Source: Conexibacteraceae bacterium (GTDB lineage: Bacteria; Actinomycetota; Thermoleophilia; Solirubrobacterales; Solirubrobacteraceae). Taken from it: a stretch of DNA of 12,256 bases. The notes under the pieces are model-generated. The model was not told the origin of the DNA. It ran no database searches and saw only the letters and a program-made list of their open reading frames with translations. The position numbers and the translations under genes were made by a program. The first letter of the stretch is position 1. The number at the start of each line of letters is the position of its first letter. The stretch is from the NCBI GenBank assembly GCA_009785395.1, contig WQWK01000039.1:1-12256 (forward strand), given 5' to 3'. This document shows positions 1-6,742 of this stretch, piece after piece.

Positions 1-1034
1 CCGAAGCCCTGCCCGCGCGTGCGGCTGTACATCGTCGTCAGGTCCGTGTCCCCCGCGAGCCGCAGCCCGTAGCGGACACCGTCGAACCGCGCCAGGTTGG
101 CCGAGGCCTCGGCCGGGGCGATGATGTAGTACGCGGATAGCGCATGCGGGGCGGTGGGAAGCCGGCAGGGTTCGATCGTCGCCCCGAGCTTTTCGGCCAG
201 TTCGAGAGCCGCGTCGAAGCTCGCCCGCACCCCCGGCTCAATCCCCCCCTCGGAGCCGAGCAGCTCCTCCGGCACGCCCAGCCGGACGCCGTTCAGATCT
301 TCGCGCGAGGGCAGCGCGATCTCCTCCGGGAACTGCAGCGAGGTCGAGTCATAGGAGTCCTGGCCGACCATGTGCCTCAGCAGCAGGGCGCTGTCGGTCA
401 CCGTGCGGGTCAGCGGCCCGGCCTGGTCCAGCGACGACGCGAACGCGATCATCCCGAACCGCGAGCACGCCCCGTACGTCGGCTTCAGCCCGACGATTCC
501 GGAGAAGGCCGCCGGCTGCCGGATCGAGCCGCCCGTGTCGGTGCCGAGCGCCCACGGCGCCAGACCGGCGGCGACAGCGGCGGCGCTGCCGCCCGAGGAG
601 CCGCCGGGAACGCGGCCGGGGTCCCACGGGTTGAGCACAGGGCCGAACGCCGAGTTCTCATTGGAGGAGCCCATCGCGAACTCGTCCTGATTGGTCTTTC
701 CGAGCAGCGCCGCGCCGGCCTCGGCCAGCTTGCGCACGACCGTCGCGGTGTAGGGCGGGCGGTAGCCCTCGAGGATCTTCGAGCCGGACTGGCTCGGCAC
801 ACCCTCGGTGCAGAACAGGTCCTTGACGGCCAGGGGAAGCCCGGCCAGCGGCGCGTGCGCATCAGCGCCGCTGGCCGCAGAAGCGTCCGCCTCGGCGACC
901 CACGTGAATGCGTTCAGCTCCTCGGAAGCGGCTCGCGCCCGGTACAGCTCGAAGAGCTCCTTGGGGTCGACCTCGCCCGCGCGGATCGCGGCGACGGCCT
1001 CGGCCGCGCTCAGGTCCAGCAGCTCGGCGCTCAT
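1..1034 (-). CDS. gatA: Glu-tRNA(Gln)/Asp-tRNA(Asn) amidotransferase subunit A, 3' end cut by window
   Basis: This is the amidase subunit of GatCAB. It releases ammonia from glutamine and passes it to GatB, which amidates Glu-tRNA(Gln) and often Asp-tRNA(Asn), in the cytoplasm. The visible 344 codons contain the amidase-signature Ser-cisSer-Lys triad: K71 in PLAVKD, S146 in GGSSGGS and S170 in DTGGSIRQP. The spacings of 75 and 24 residues equal those of S. aureus GatA (K79, S154, S178, from memory). The start ATG (1032-1034) overlaps the gatC stop as ATGA, which fixes it and implies translational coupling. The family is usually about 480-490 residues, so roughly the last 140 residues lie beyond the left edge. 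No frameshift or lost catalytic residue is seen in the visible part. The gatB subunit is not in the window and probably follows. Confidence 0.97.
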   Translation of the reverse strand, partial: MSAELLDLSAAEAVAAIRAGEVDPKELFELYRARAASEELNAFTWVAEADASAASGADAHAPLAGLPLAVKDLFCTEGVPSQSGSKILEGYRPPYTATVVRKLAEAGAALLGKTNQDEFAMGSSNENSAFGPVLNPWDPGRVPGGSSGGSAAAVAAGLAPWALGTDTGGSIRQPAAFSGIVGLKPTYGACSRFGMIAFASSLDQAGPLTRTVTDSALLLRHMVGQDSYDSTSLQFPEEIALPSREDLNGVRLGVPEELLGSEGGIEPGVRASFDAALELAEKLGATIEPCRLPTAPHALSAYYIIAPAEASANLARFDGVRYGLRLAGDTDLTTMYSRTRGQGF

Positions 1035-1324
1035 TCGGCCGACGCACCCGGGCTTGGAACACCGAAGCCGGCCGGTGTCGGCTCTGGCGCGGAGGCCAGC
1101 GCCACCTCACGGTCCAGCGATGGCTCCGGCACATCGTCGCGCAGCGCGTTCACGAGGTCGACGACATGCGACGTCGGCTCGACACCGTCGAGGTCGAGCT
1201 GCCGGATCGCCTCGATGTGGTCGAGCACCTTCGACAGCTCCACGGCCATCTTCTCCGCCTCCGCCTCGCTCAGCTCCAGGCGCGCGAGGCGCGCGACGTG
1301 ATCAACCTGCTGGCGTTCAAGCAT
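1031..1324 (-). CDS. gatC: Glu-tRNA(Gln)/Asp-tRNA(Asn) amidotransferase subunit C
   Basis: GatC is the small clamp subunit that wraps the GatA-GatB interface and stabilises the amidotransferase. The 97-residue product matches the family's usual 90-100 residues. It begins with the typical pattern VDHVARLARLELSEAEAE, followed by LSKVLDHIEAIRQLDLDGVEPTSH spread over residues 8-53, and ends in a Pro/Ala-rich tail near a VPSPG motif. The stop overlaps the gatA start by 4 nt. No Shine-Dalgarno sequence is visible before the ATG (1322-1324). The stop of the upstream membrane-protein gene lies only 10 nt away, so initiation probably depends on reinitiation from that gene. Confidence 0.95.
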   Translation of the reverse strand: MLERQQVDHVARLARLELSEAEAEKMAVELSKVLDHIEAIRQLDLDGVEPTSHVVDLVNALRDDVPEPSLDREVALASAPEPTPAGFGVPSPGASAE

Positions 1325-1334
1325 GAGCCGGATT

Positions 1335-1883
1335 CTAAGGAGCGGCGGGCTGGCGCGGCCTGCCGACGCGCAGCGTCTCGATCACGGCCGGCGAATCCTC
1401 GGGGCTGACGCCCTCGCGGCGCAGCGCCAGGAGGTTGCCGGCTAGGATCACGATGCTCAGCGCCAGCCCGACGTACGCCCCCGGTCGTGCCTCCAGCACG
1501 TTGGCGCCATGAGCCTGCACGAGGTGCACGCTCGGCTGGTCGAGCAGCACCCTGACGACCAAAGCCACGACCAGGGCCAGCGAGAACGGGATAAGCAGCG
1601 TCGTGATCACCACCGGCAGCGCCGGCGAGCGGCGGGTCGCTCCGAGCCAGCAGATCGCGATCCCGGCCACGCACACCAGCAGCGCGAGCGGCCCCACGAC
1701 CTCGAACGACTGCCAGCCGTTGGCGCTGACGCTCTGGCCAAGCATCGCCGCGAACGTACGGTACTGGGGCCTGTACTCAAACCACGGGACCGCGAACAGG
1801 ACGACCAGCAGCAGGACGGAGCCCGTCCCGATCAGCCAGTCGCCGGTGCCCAGCCGCGCAGCTTTGAAACTCACCGCCCGCAC
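1335..1883 (-). CDS. small four-helix integral membrane protein, function unknown
   Basis: I do not recognise a named family. The 182-residue product has four hydrophobic segments, at about residues 16-34, 62-81, 88-114 and 136-155. A polar loop of about 25 residues containing WFEYRP and NGWQSFE separates the first two. The fourth helix is followed by a cytoplasm-like tail rich in Arg/Pro. No signal peptide cleavage site, Cys pair or catalytic motif is evident. The start chosen is a GTG (1881-1883); a second in-frame GTG three codons on is equally possible, and neither has a strong ribosome binding site. It lies 39 bp after pcrA and 10 nt before gatC on the same strand, so it is probably co-transcribed with them. 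Its place gives no clear functional hint. Similar proteins in related actinobacteria would show whether the linkage is conserved. Confidence 0.8.
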   Translation of the reverse strand: MRAVSFKAARLGTGDWLIGTGSVLLLVVLFAVPWFEYRPQYRTFAAMLGQSVSANGWQSFEVVGPLALLVCVAGIAICWLGATRRSPALPVVITTLLIPFSLALVVALVVRVLLDQPSVHLVQAHGANVLEARPGAYVGLALSIVILAGNLLALRREGVSPEDSPAVIETLRVGRPRQPAAP

Positions 1884-1922
1884 GCTACCCGGTCGCCCGT
1901 GTCCGCGCCTCCCTCGCCGCGA

Positions 1923-4181
1923 TCACCGCCTGGTGAGGTGCGCGTACTGGCTCAGCAGCTTGCGCTCCGAGCCGTCGCGGCTGAAACGGATCACCACGAT
2001 CCCTCCTGCCTCGACCCCGATCACCGTGCCCTCGCCGAACTTCGCATCGCTGACCTCCTCGCCGAGACGGAAGGCGGGCACGTCCTCCTGCGGGCGCGCG
2101 CGACCGATTCTGATCGTCTCCGATCCGCTCGGCATGCCGGGCGGCGCCGAGCCCGATGACGGCCAGCTCGTCAGCCGCTCGCGGAAACCGCCTACACCCC
2201 GTGGCCGCGCCTGCTCGCGGTCGGTCAGCTCGTCCGGGATCTCAGCCAGGAAGCGGCTCGGGATCGCGTACCCGTGGGCGCCGAACACCGTCCGCTGCCG
2301 CGCGAAGGTGAGGTAGAGGTCGCGCTGGGCGCGGGTGATGCCGACGTAGCAGAGGCGGCGCTCCTCCTCCAGCTCACCCTCTTCTATCGCGCGGGAGTGC
2401 GGGAAGACCCCGTCCTCGAGGCCGATCATGAAGACGATCGGGTACTCGAGGCCCTTCGCGTTGTGCAGGGTCATCAGCGTCACGAGCCCCTGATCGTCGC
2501 TGCGGGTGTCCGCGTCCGCGACCAGCGAGACCTGCTGCAGAAAGTCGTCCAGCGAATGCTGCTCCGCCTCCGACTCGTCGTACTCGGTTGCCACGTTGAC
2601 GAGCTCGTCGAGGTTCTCGATCCGGCCCTGGGCCTCGATCGTGCGCTCTGCGCGCAGCGCCTCCAGATAGCCGGTCTGCTCGAGCACGCCGCTCAACAGC
2701 TGCGCGACGGGGATCCCCGACTCGGCGCGGTCGCGCAGCGCCGTCATCGTGTCCATGAAACGGCCGATCGCCTTGATCGCGGCCGCCCCCAGCCCAGGGA
2801 TCGCCGCCGGCTCACCAGCAACCTCCCAGACAGACGCGCCCAGCGTGTTCGCATACCCCGTCACCTTCGCCACCGACGTCGCGCCGATCCCCCGCCGCGG
2901 CGAGTTCACGATCCGGGTGAACGCGCCCTGGTCCTGGGGGTTGACGAGCGCCGTCAGATACGCGACCGCGTCCTTGATCTCGGCGCGTTCGTAGAAGCGC
3001 GTGCCGCCGATCACCTGATAGCCGACATCGGCGCGCACCAGTGCGTCCTCGAGCACCCGCGACTGTGCGTTCGTGCGGTAGAAGACGGCGACCTCGCTGC
3101 GGGACGCGCCCGCGTCCACGAGCCGCTCGATCTCCCCGGTGACGAAGCGCGCCTCGGCGTGTTCGTCGTCCAGCTCGCGGACGTGGATCGGGTCGCCCTC
3201 CCCGAGCTCGGTCCAGAGCTCCTTCTCCTTGCGTCCTCGGTTGTTCGTGATCACCGCGTTGGCGGCGTCGAGGATCGTTTGCGTAGAGCGGTAGTTCTGC
3301 TCGAGCTTGACGACCTTCGCGTCGGGGAACTGCTCCTCGAAGCTCAGGATGTTGGTGATGTCAGCCCCACGAAAGCCGTAGATCGACTGATCCGGGTCGC
3401 CGACCACCGTGAGGTTGCGGCGCTCGCCCGCCAGCAGCTGCAGCCAGCTGTACTGGACGGGGTTGGTGTCCTGGTATTCGTCGACGAGGATCACCCGGAA
3501 GGCGTTCTGATACGTCTCGCGCACCTCGGGGAACAGCTCGAGCACGTTAACCGCGCGGCCGAGCAGGTCGTCGAAGTCCATCGCATTCATGCGGTGCAGC
3601 TCGCGCTCGTAGCTCAGATAGACATCGGCGACGGTGCGCTCGAAGAATGAGCCGACCAGCTGGGCGTAGGCCTCGGCGTCGCGCATCTTGTTCTTCGCGT
3701 CCGAGATCTGGTTGTGGATCGACGCCGGCGTGAAGCGCTTGGGGTCGACGCCGTTCTCCTCCATGCAGCGCTTGATCAAACGTCGCGAATCGGCCTGGTC
3801 GTAGATCGTGAACTGGCGCGTGTAGCCGAGCTTGTCGGCGTGGGCACGCAGCATCCGGGCAGAGGCCGAGTGGAAGGTCATCACCCACATCGCGCGCACA
3901 CGCCGCCCGACCAGCAGCTCGGCGCGCTCGCGCATCTCGGTCGCCGCCTTGTTGGTGAACGTGATCGCCAGCACCTCGCCCGCCTTGACGCCGCCCGTCG
4001 CGACCAGGTAGGCGATCCGGTGGGTCAGTACGCGCGTCTTGCCGGAGCCGGCGCCGGCCAGGATCAGCAGCGGGCCCTCGCCGTAGGTGACCGCCTCGCG
4101 CTGGGGGTCGTTCAGGCCGTCCAGCAGCGCCTGTACCTGTTCTCTCTCCCCGCCCCCGACCTGTTTCGCATCCTCGATCAT
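1923..4181 (-). CDS. pcrA: UvrD/PcrA-type 3'-5' DNA helicase (SF1)
   Basis: This is an ATP-dependent 3'-5' helicase/translocase for nucleotide excision repair, removal of recombinase filaments and transcription-replication conflicts. From the ATG at 4179-4181 it has 752 residues, normal for PcrA. Motifs in order: Q motif LNDPQREAV (23-31), Walker A AGAGSGKT (42-49), TFTNKAA (74-80), DEYQDT (234-239), GDPDQSIYGFRGA (261-273), QNYRS (295-299), TLHNAKGLEYPIVF (571-584) and EERRLCYVGITRAQ (606-619). A C-terminal Tudor-like segment (about 704-748, from FRLGEEVSDAKFGEG) is the part that contacts RNA polymerase in PcrA/UvrD. The frame is open for another 38 codons upstream, but that stretch is Arg-rich, unlike PcrA, and would overlap the divergent gene. 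A weak AGGGA site lies 8 nt before the chosen ATG. It leads the probable operon pcrA-membrane protein-gatC-gatA. Confidence 0.96.
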   Translation of the reverse strand: MIEDAKQVGGGEREQVQALLDGLNDPQREAVTYGEGPLLILAGAGSGKTRVLTHRIAYLVATGGVKAGEVLAITFTNKAATEMRERAELLVGRRVRAMWVMTFHSASARMLRAHADKLGYTRQFTIYDQADSRRLIKRCMEENGVDPKRFTPASIHNQISDAKNKMRDAEAYAQLVGSFFERTVADVYLSYERELHRMNAMDFDDLLGRAVNVLELFPEVRETYQNAFRVILVDEYQDTNPVQYSWLQLLAGERRNLTVVGDPDQSIYGFRGADITNILSFEEQFPDAKVVKLEQNYRSTQTILDAANAVITNNRGRKEKELWTELGEGDPIHVRELDDEHAEARFVTGEIERLVDAGASRSEVAVFYRTNAQSRVLEDALVRADVGYQVIGGTRFYERAEIKDAVAYLTALVNPQDQGAFTRIVNSPRRGIGATSVAKVTGYANTLGASVWEVAGEPAAIPGLGAAAIKAIGRFMDTMTALRDRAESGIPVAQLLSGVLEQTGYLEALRAERTIEAQGRIENLDELVNVATEYDESEAEQHSLDDFLQQVSLVADADTRSDDQGLVTLMTLHNAKGLEYPIVFMIGLEDGVFPHSRAIEEGELEEERRLCYVGITRAQRDLYLTFARQRTVFGAHGYAIPSRFLAEIPDELTDREQARPRGVGGFRERLTSWPSSGSAPPGMPSGSETIRIGRARPQEDVPAFRLGEEVSDAKFGEGTVIGVEAGGIVVIRFSRDGSERKLLSQYAHLTRR

Positions 4182-4208
4182 GCTCTGATCCCTACGGTAT
4201 CGGGCACG
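4182..4208. promoter_or_regulatory. 27-bp divergent intergenic region between pcrA and the queuosine-salvage gene
   Basis: Only 27 bp separate the two divergent start codons, so both promoters must overlap each other or the opposite coding sequence. On the plus strand TACGGT (4193-4198) could be a -10 element; it ends 10 nt before the ATG, which would give a nearly leaderless mRNA, and no Shine-Dalgarno sequence precedes that ATG. On the minus strand an AGGGA-like site sits about 8 nt before the pcrA ATG. No clear -35 hexamer or operator was found. The arrangement is seen directly; the promoter call is inference. Confidence 0.35.
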
Positions 4209-5207
4209 ATGGTCGTCACCACCGACACGACGGTCGTTACCGACTCGCTGCGCGAGGTGTGCGCCTGGATCGCAGCGCGATCCACGCACGTGCACGTGGT
4301 CGAGGGGGAGATCGCTCGGTACGCGGCGGAGCTGAGGGAGGGCGATCGGCTTCCTTCAACGGCGGGGGAAGCCTCCTCGCCCTCCCTCGGCCCCGCCTCC
4401 CGCGAGACCGAGGCAGCGTTCTGGCTGACGCTCGATGCGATCAACTTCGGATCCGGCTGGTTCCCGACGCTGCGCAAGCGGGCGGAGGCGACCGGGTACC
4501 GGACGATCGCGGCAGGGATCAGGCGGCGGTTCGAAGAGGCGGGGCGCTGGACGCCGGCGCAGCTCGTGGGCCTGGATGGTGCCCAGTTGGCCGGCTGGAT
4601 CGATCAGGAGCCAGAGCATGAGCTCGTGGGGCTGATGGTCGAGTCGTTGCGAGACCTGGGTGAGAACGTGCTGCGACTGTACGGCGCCTCGTTCGCCGCG
4701 GTTGTGGACCGCGCCGGCGGATCAGCGATCCAGCTTGTTGAGACGCTGGCGGGGTGGCGCTGCTTCGCCGACGTGTCGGTCTACGATGGCCGGCGCGTGC
4801 CGTTCCTCAAGCGCGCGCAGATCGCTGCGGCGGACCTGCACCGGGACGGCGTGGCTGACTTCGGCGATCTGGAACGGCTGACGATGTTCGCCGACAACCT
4901 CGTGCCGCACGTGCTTCGCCTCGACGGCGTCCTCTGGTTCGACCCGGATCTGGTCGCACGGATCGAGCGCGGTGACCTGATCGAGCACGGATCCCCGGAG
5001 GAGGTCGAGATCAGAGCGTGCGCGGTGCACGCGGTCGAGCTGATCGTCGCCGCGGCGCGATCGGGCCCCGCCCGCGCCAGCGCGGCCGCCGGGGATGCGC
5101 CCGCCCACCCCACCGCGGCGCAGATCGACGAGATCCTTTGGAACCGTGGTCAGGCCCCGGAATACAAGGCCGTCCCGCGGCACAGATCCCGGAGCACCGC
5201 GTATTAG
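4209..5207 (+). CDS. qng1: queuosine-5'-phosphate N-glycosylase/hydrolase (DUF2419, Q_salvage, Qng1 family)
   Basis: Members of this family cleave queuosine-5'-monophosphate to release queuine, so that the modified base can be re-used for tRNA. The 332-residue length is close to eukaryotic QNG1 (about 340). Family hallmarks are LDAINFGSGWFPTLRKR (75-91), LYGASF (157-162), LVETLAGWRCFADVS (176-190), FLKRAQIAAADL (199-210), LTMFADNLVPHVLR (224-237; D229 is the likely catalytic Asp by family analogy) and GSPEEVEIRACAVHAVE (261-277). The ending, LWNRGQ followed by PRHRSRSTAY, matches the family's typical HR-R-YY terminus. The ATG at 4209 is the first sensible start. The open frame continues upstream to 3714, but only as antisense to pcrA. 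It is the single plus-strand gene here, so it is a stand-alone transcription unit. Soluble and cytoplasmic; no signal peptide. Confidence 0.9.
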   Translation: MVVTTDTTVVTDSLREVCAWIAARSTHVHVVEGEIARYAAELREGDRLPSTAGEASSPSLGPASRETEAAFWLTLDAINFGSGWFPTLRKRAEATGYRTIAAGIRRRFEEAGRWTPAQLVGLDGAQLAGWIDQEPEHELVGLMVESLRDLGENVLRLYGASFAAVVDRAGGSAIQLVETLAGWRCFADVSVYDGRRVPFLKRAQIAAADLHRDGVADFGDLERLTMFADNLVPHVLRLDGVLWFDPDLVARIERGDLIEHGSPEEVEIRACAVHAVELIVAAARSGPARASAAAGDAPAHPTAAQIDEILWNRGQAPEYKAVPRHRSRSTAY

Positions 5208-5220
5208 CGCGTCCGCAGCC

Positions 5221-6606
5221 TCACTTCGAGGCCTTCACGCGCTCCTTGGCGATCGCCTTGGCGCCCGCCGCGCCGACGAGCAGCTCAGGACGGACCGTGC
5301 CGCTGACGAGCAGGTCCACGGCCGGGTAGCGGCCGCTGAGGGCCAGCGCGGCGTCGAGCGCGATCACCGTCGTCTCGCCTCCTTGCGGGGTCGAGCTGGT
5401 CGCGATCACCGTCAGGGAGCCGCCGTCCTTCAGGTTGCGGGCCGACGCCAGCACCCGGCGGGCGCTGAGCGGGTGCAGGCCGTCAAGCGTGTCGATCAGG
5501 ACGACCGCGTCGGAGCCGCGGGCGGCAAGCCGGCGCGCCTGGTCGACAACGAGGTCGACGGCGTTGTCCTGGGCCTCCGCGGAGGCGGCGAAGCTCACCG
5601 CGGCACCCGGCTTGACAGGAGCGTCCGCCCACTCCGAGATCTCCTCGGGGCGGGCACCTGCGAGCGCGACGAAGACGCTCACACCCTCCTGCGCGGCGAG
5701 CACCGTGGCCAGTTCGCGCAGCAGGTGGGACTTTCCGGCCCAGGCGCCGCCCGTGATCGTCACGCGCGAGCCACGGCCGAACGGAGTCAGGAACTCGACC
5801 GCCTTGAGGGTCGCGTCGTCAGAGCCGAGCTCGAAGCGCGTCCGCGGGAACTCCGACGGGAGGTCGTCGAAGCGCCCGCGGTCGGCGAGCTCCTCGGCGG
5901 GACGGCCGTTGACGGTGTCAATCCGCACCAGCGACGCGAAGCGCTCCGAGCGGTGCGGGGCGCGGCGCGGACCGGTGATCGTGTCACCGTTCACGAGCTC
6001 GCAGCGCTTGACCTGGGCCGCCGAGATGTAGACGTCATCGTCTGAGGGCTCCGGCGGTGTCATGCGCACGAAGCCGGAGCCGTTGGCGAGCAGCTCGACG
6101 ACACCCTCGACCGTCGTCGGCCCCTCATCCTTTGCCGAGGCGGAGGCGGGCTCGTCGGACTCCTCCGCCTCCTCGGCGTCGGCCGCGCCGCGGGCCGCGG
6201 CTCCACGGCCGCGGCCACCGCGACGGCCGCGCCGGCGGCGGGATCCGGCGCCGGCGGCCTCCTCGTCATCGGACTCGGCTGTCTCCGCGGACTCGGCGGT
6301 CTCCGCGGACTCGGCGGTCTCCGCGGACTCGGCGGTCTCCGCAGACTCGGCGGTCTCCGCAGACGTGTCCGCCGCAGCTGCGTCGCTGGCCTCATCGGCC
6401 TGCTTGGTCCGCCCCCTCCGCGAACGACTTGGCTTCGCAGGAGTCGCCGGCTCGGGCAGCTCCTCGCCGGCCTGGTGCGCCAGGATCGTGGCGATCAGGT
6501 CGTCCTTGCGCAGACGGCGGTAGCCGTCAATTGAGAGCTCCGAGGCGATCGCGTGCAGATCGGCGAGGTTGCTGTCCTCCAGCGCGGAGCGATCAAGTAC
6601 TGACAT
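5221..6606 (-). CDS. Rho-derived RNA-binding P-loop protein with a degenerate ATPase domain
   Basis: The 461-residue product has the domain order of actinobacterial transcription terminator Rho. It has a Rho N-terminal helical domain (11-47, LADLHAIASELSIDGYRRL), a low-complexity acidic linker with repeats (70-160) containing an Arg/Gly block (122-141), a cold-shock RNA-binding fold (165-234: GSGFVR, DDVYIS, ERFASL, TVNG) and a P-loop domain (265-445). Walker A GGAWAGKS (286-293) and the Walker B Asp (D372 in VVLIDT) are kept. Compared with E. coli Rho from memory, the catalytic Glu211 in DERPEE is Ala (A318 in GARPEE), the arginine finger Arg366 is Gly425, the Q-loop and R-loop stretches are deleted, and the C-terminus is about 30 residues shorter. 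It may therefore bind RNA and nucleotide without working as a terminator motor; that is inference. The ATG has a strong AAGGAG site. An ordinary rho gene is expected elsewhere. Confidence 0.82.
   Translation of the reverse strand: MSVLDRSALEDSNLADLHAIASELSIDGYRRLRKDDLIATILAHQAGEELPEPATPAKPSRSRRGRTKQADEASDAAAADTSAETAESAETAESAETAESAETAESAETAESDDEEAAGAGSRRRRGRRGGRGRGAAARGAADAEEAEESDEPASASAKDEGPTTVEGVVELLANGSGFVRMTPPEPSDDDVYISAAQVKRCELVNGDTITGPRRAPHRSERFASLVRIDTVNGRPAEELADRGRFDDLPSEFPRTRFELGSDDATLKAVEFLTPFGRGSRVTITGGAWAGKSHLLRELATVLAAQEGVSVFVALAGARPEEISEWADAPVKPGAAVSFAASAEAQDNAVDLVVDQARRLAARGSDAVVLIDTLDGLHPLSARRVLASARNLKDGGSLTVIATSSTPQGGETTVIALDAALALSGRYPAVDLLVSGTVRPELLVGAAGAKAIAKERVKASK
6271..6360 (-). 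repeat. five tandem 18-bp repeats in the Rho-like linker
   Basis: Five head-to-tail copies of an 18-bp unit (plus strand GGACTCGGCGGTCTCCGC) run from 6271 to 6360. Three copies are identical; the end copies differ by one base each. In frame they encode five AETAES units (residues 83-112), an acidic Ala/Glu/Thr/Ser linker between the Rho N domain and the RNA-binding domain. Because 18 is a multiple of 3, copy number can change by slippage without breaking the frame. Confidence 0.95.
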
Positions 6607-6742
6607 GGGTGCTTCTCCTTCGGATGGATCGGTGGGCTCCGGCCGCGTTGTCGGCAGCGGCCGGCGATTCGATTGCGTATGGAAATGTATCGGCTCGCGC
6701 AGACATCAGCTTGAGCGTGCCGGTATGGCGCGTGCCGGGACT
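6607..6742 (-). promoter_or_regulatory. 136-bp leader and probable promoter region of the Rho-like gene
   Basis: This is the longest non-coding gap in the window, between the pntB stop and the Rho-like start. An AT-richer patch (about 6671-6691) holds TACATT on the minus strand (6684-6689), a possible -10 element that would give a leader of roughly 70 nt. No convincing -35 is seen. A 9-bp direct repeat GCGTGCCGG lies at 6715-6723 and 6730-6738, just after the pntB stop. No terminator hairpin with a T-run follows pntB, so some read-through is likely. The promoter is a weak inference. Confidence 0.3.
6615..6620 (-). promoter_or_regulatory. ribosome binding site of the Rho-like gene
   Basis: AAGGAG on the minus strand lies 8 nt before the ATG at 6604-6606. 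It is the clearest Shine-Dalgarno match in the window and decides the start of the Rho-like protein. Confidence 0.85.

Noticed and set aside
144..1301. 385-codon open frame on the plus strand opposite gatA and gatC
   Set aside because: It is antisense to amidase-signature coding sequence, is Arg-rich, and shows no recognisable motif.
2274..3650. 458-codon open frame on the plus strand opposite pcrA
   Set aside because: Its product is low-complexity Arg/Ala/Val-rich with no motif, and the other strand encodes complete PcrA motifs; it is a high-GC shadow frame.
3714..4208. 165-codon upstream extension of the queuosine-salvage gene
   Set aside because: It runs antisense through conserved pcrA, and homology to the family begins only after 4209.
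4182..4295. 38-codon upstream extension of pcrA
   Set aside because: The extension is Arg/Asp-rich, unlike known PcrA N-termini, and would overlap the start of the divergent gene; the ATG at 4179-4181 fits better.
6271..6360. Tandem repeats as a CRISPR array
   Set aside because: The units are directly abutting with no spacers and are in frame within a coding linker.
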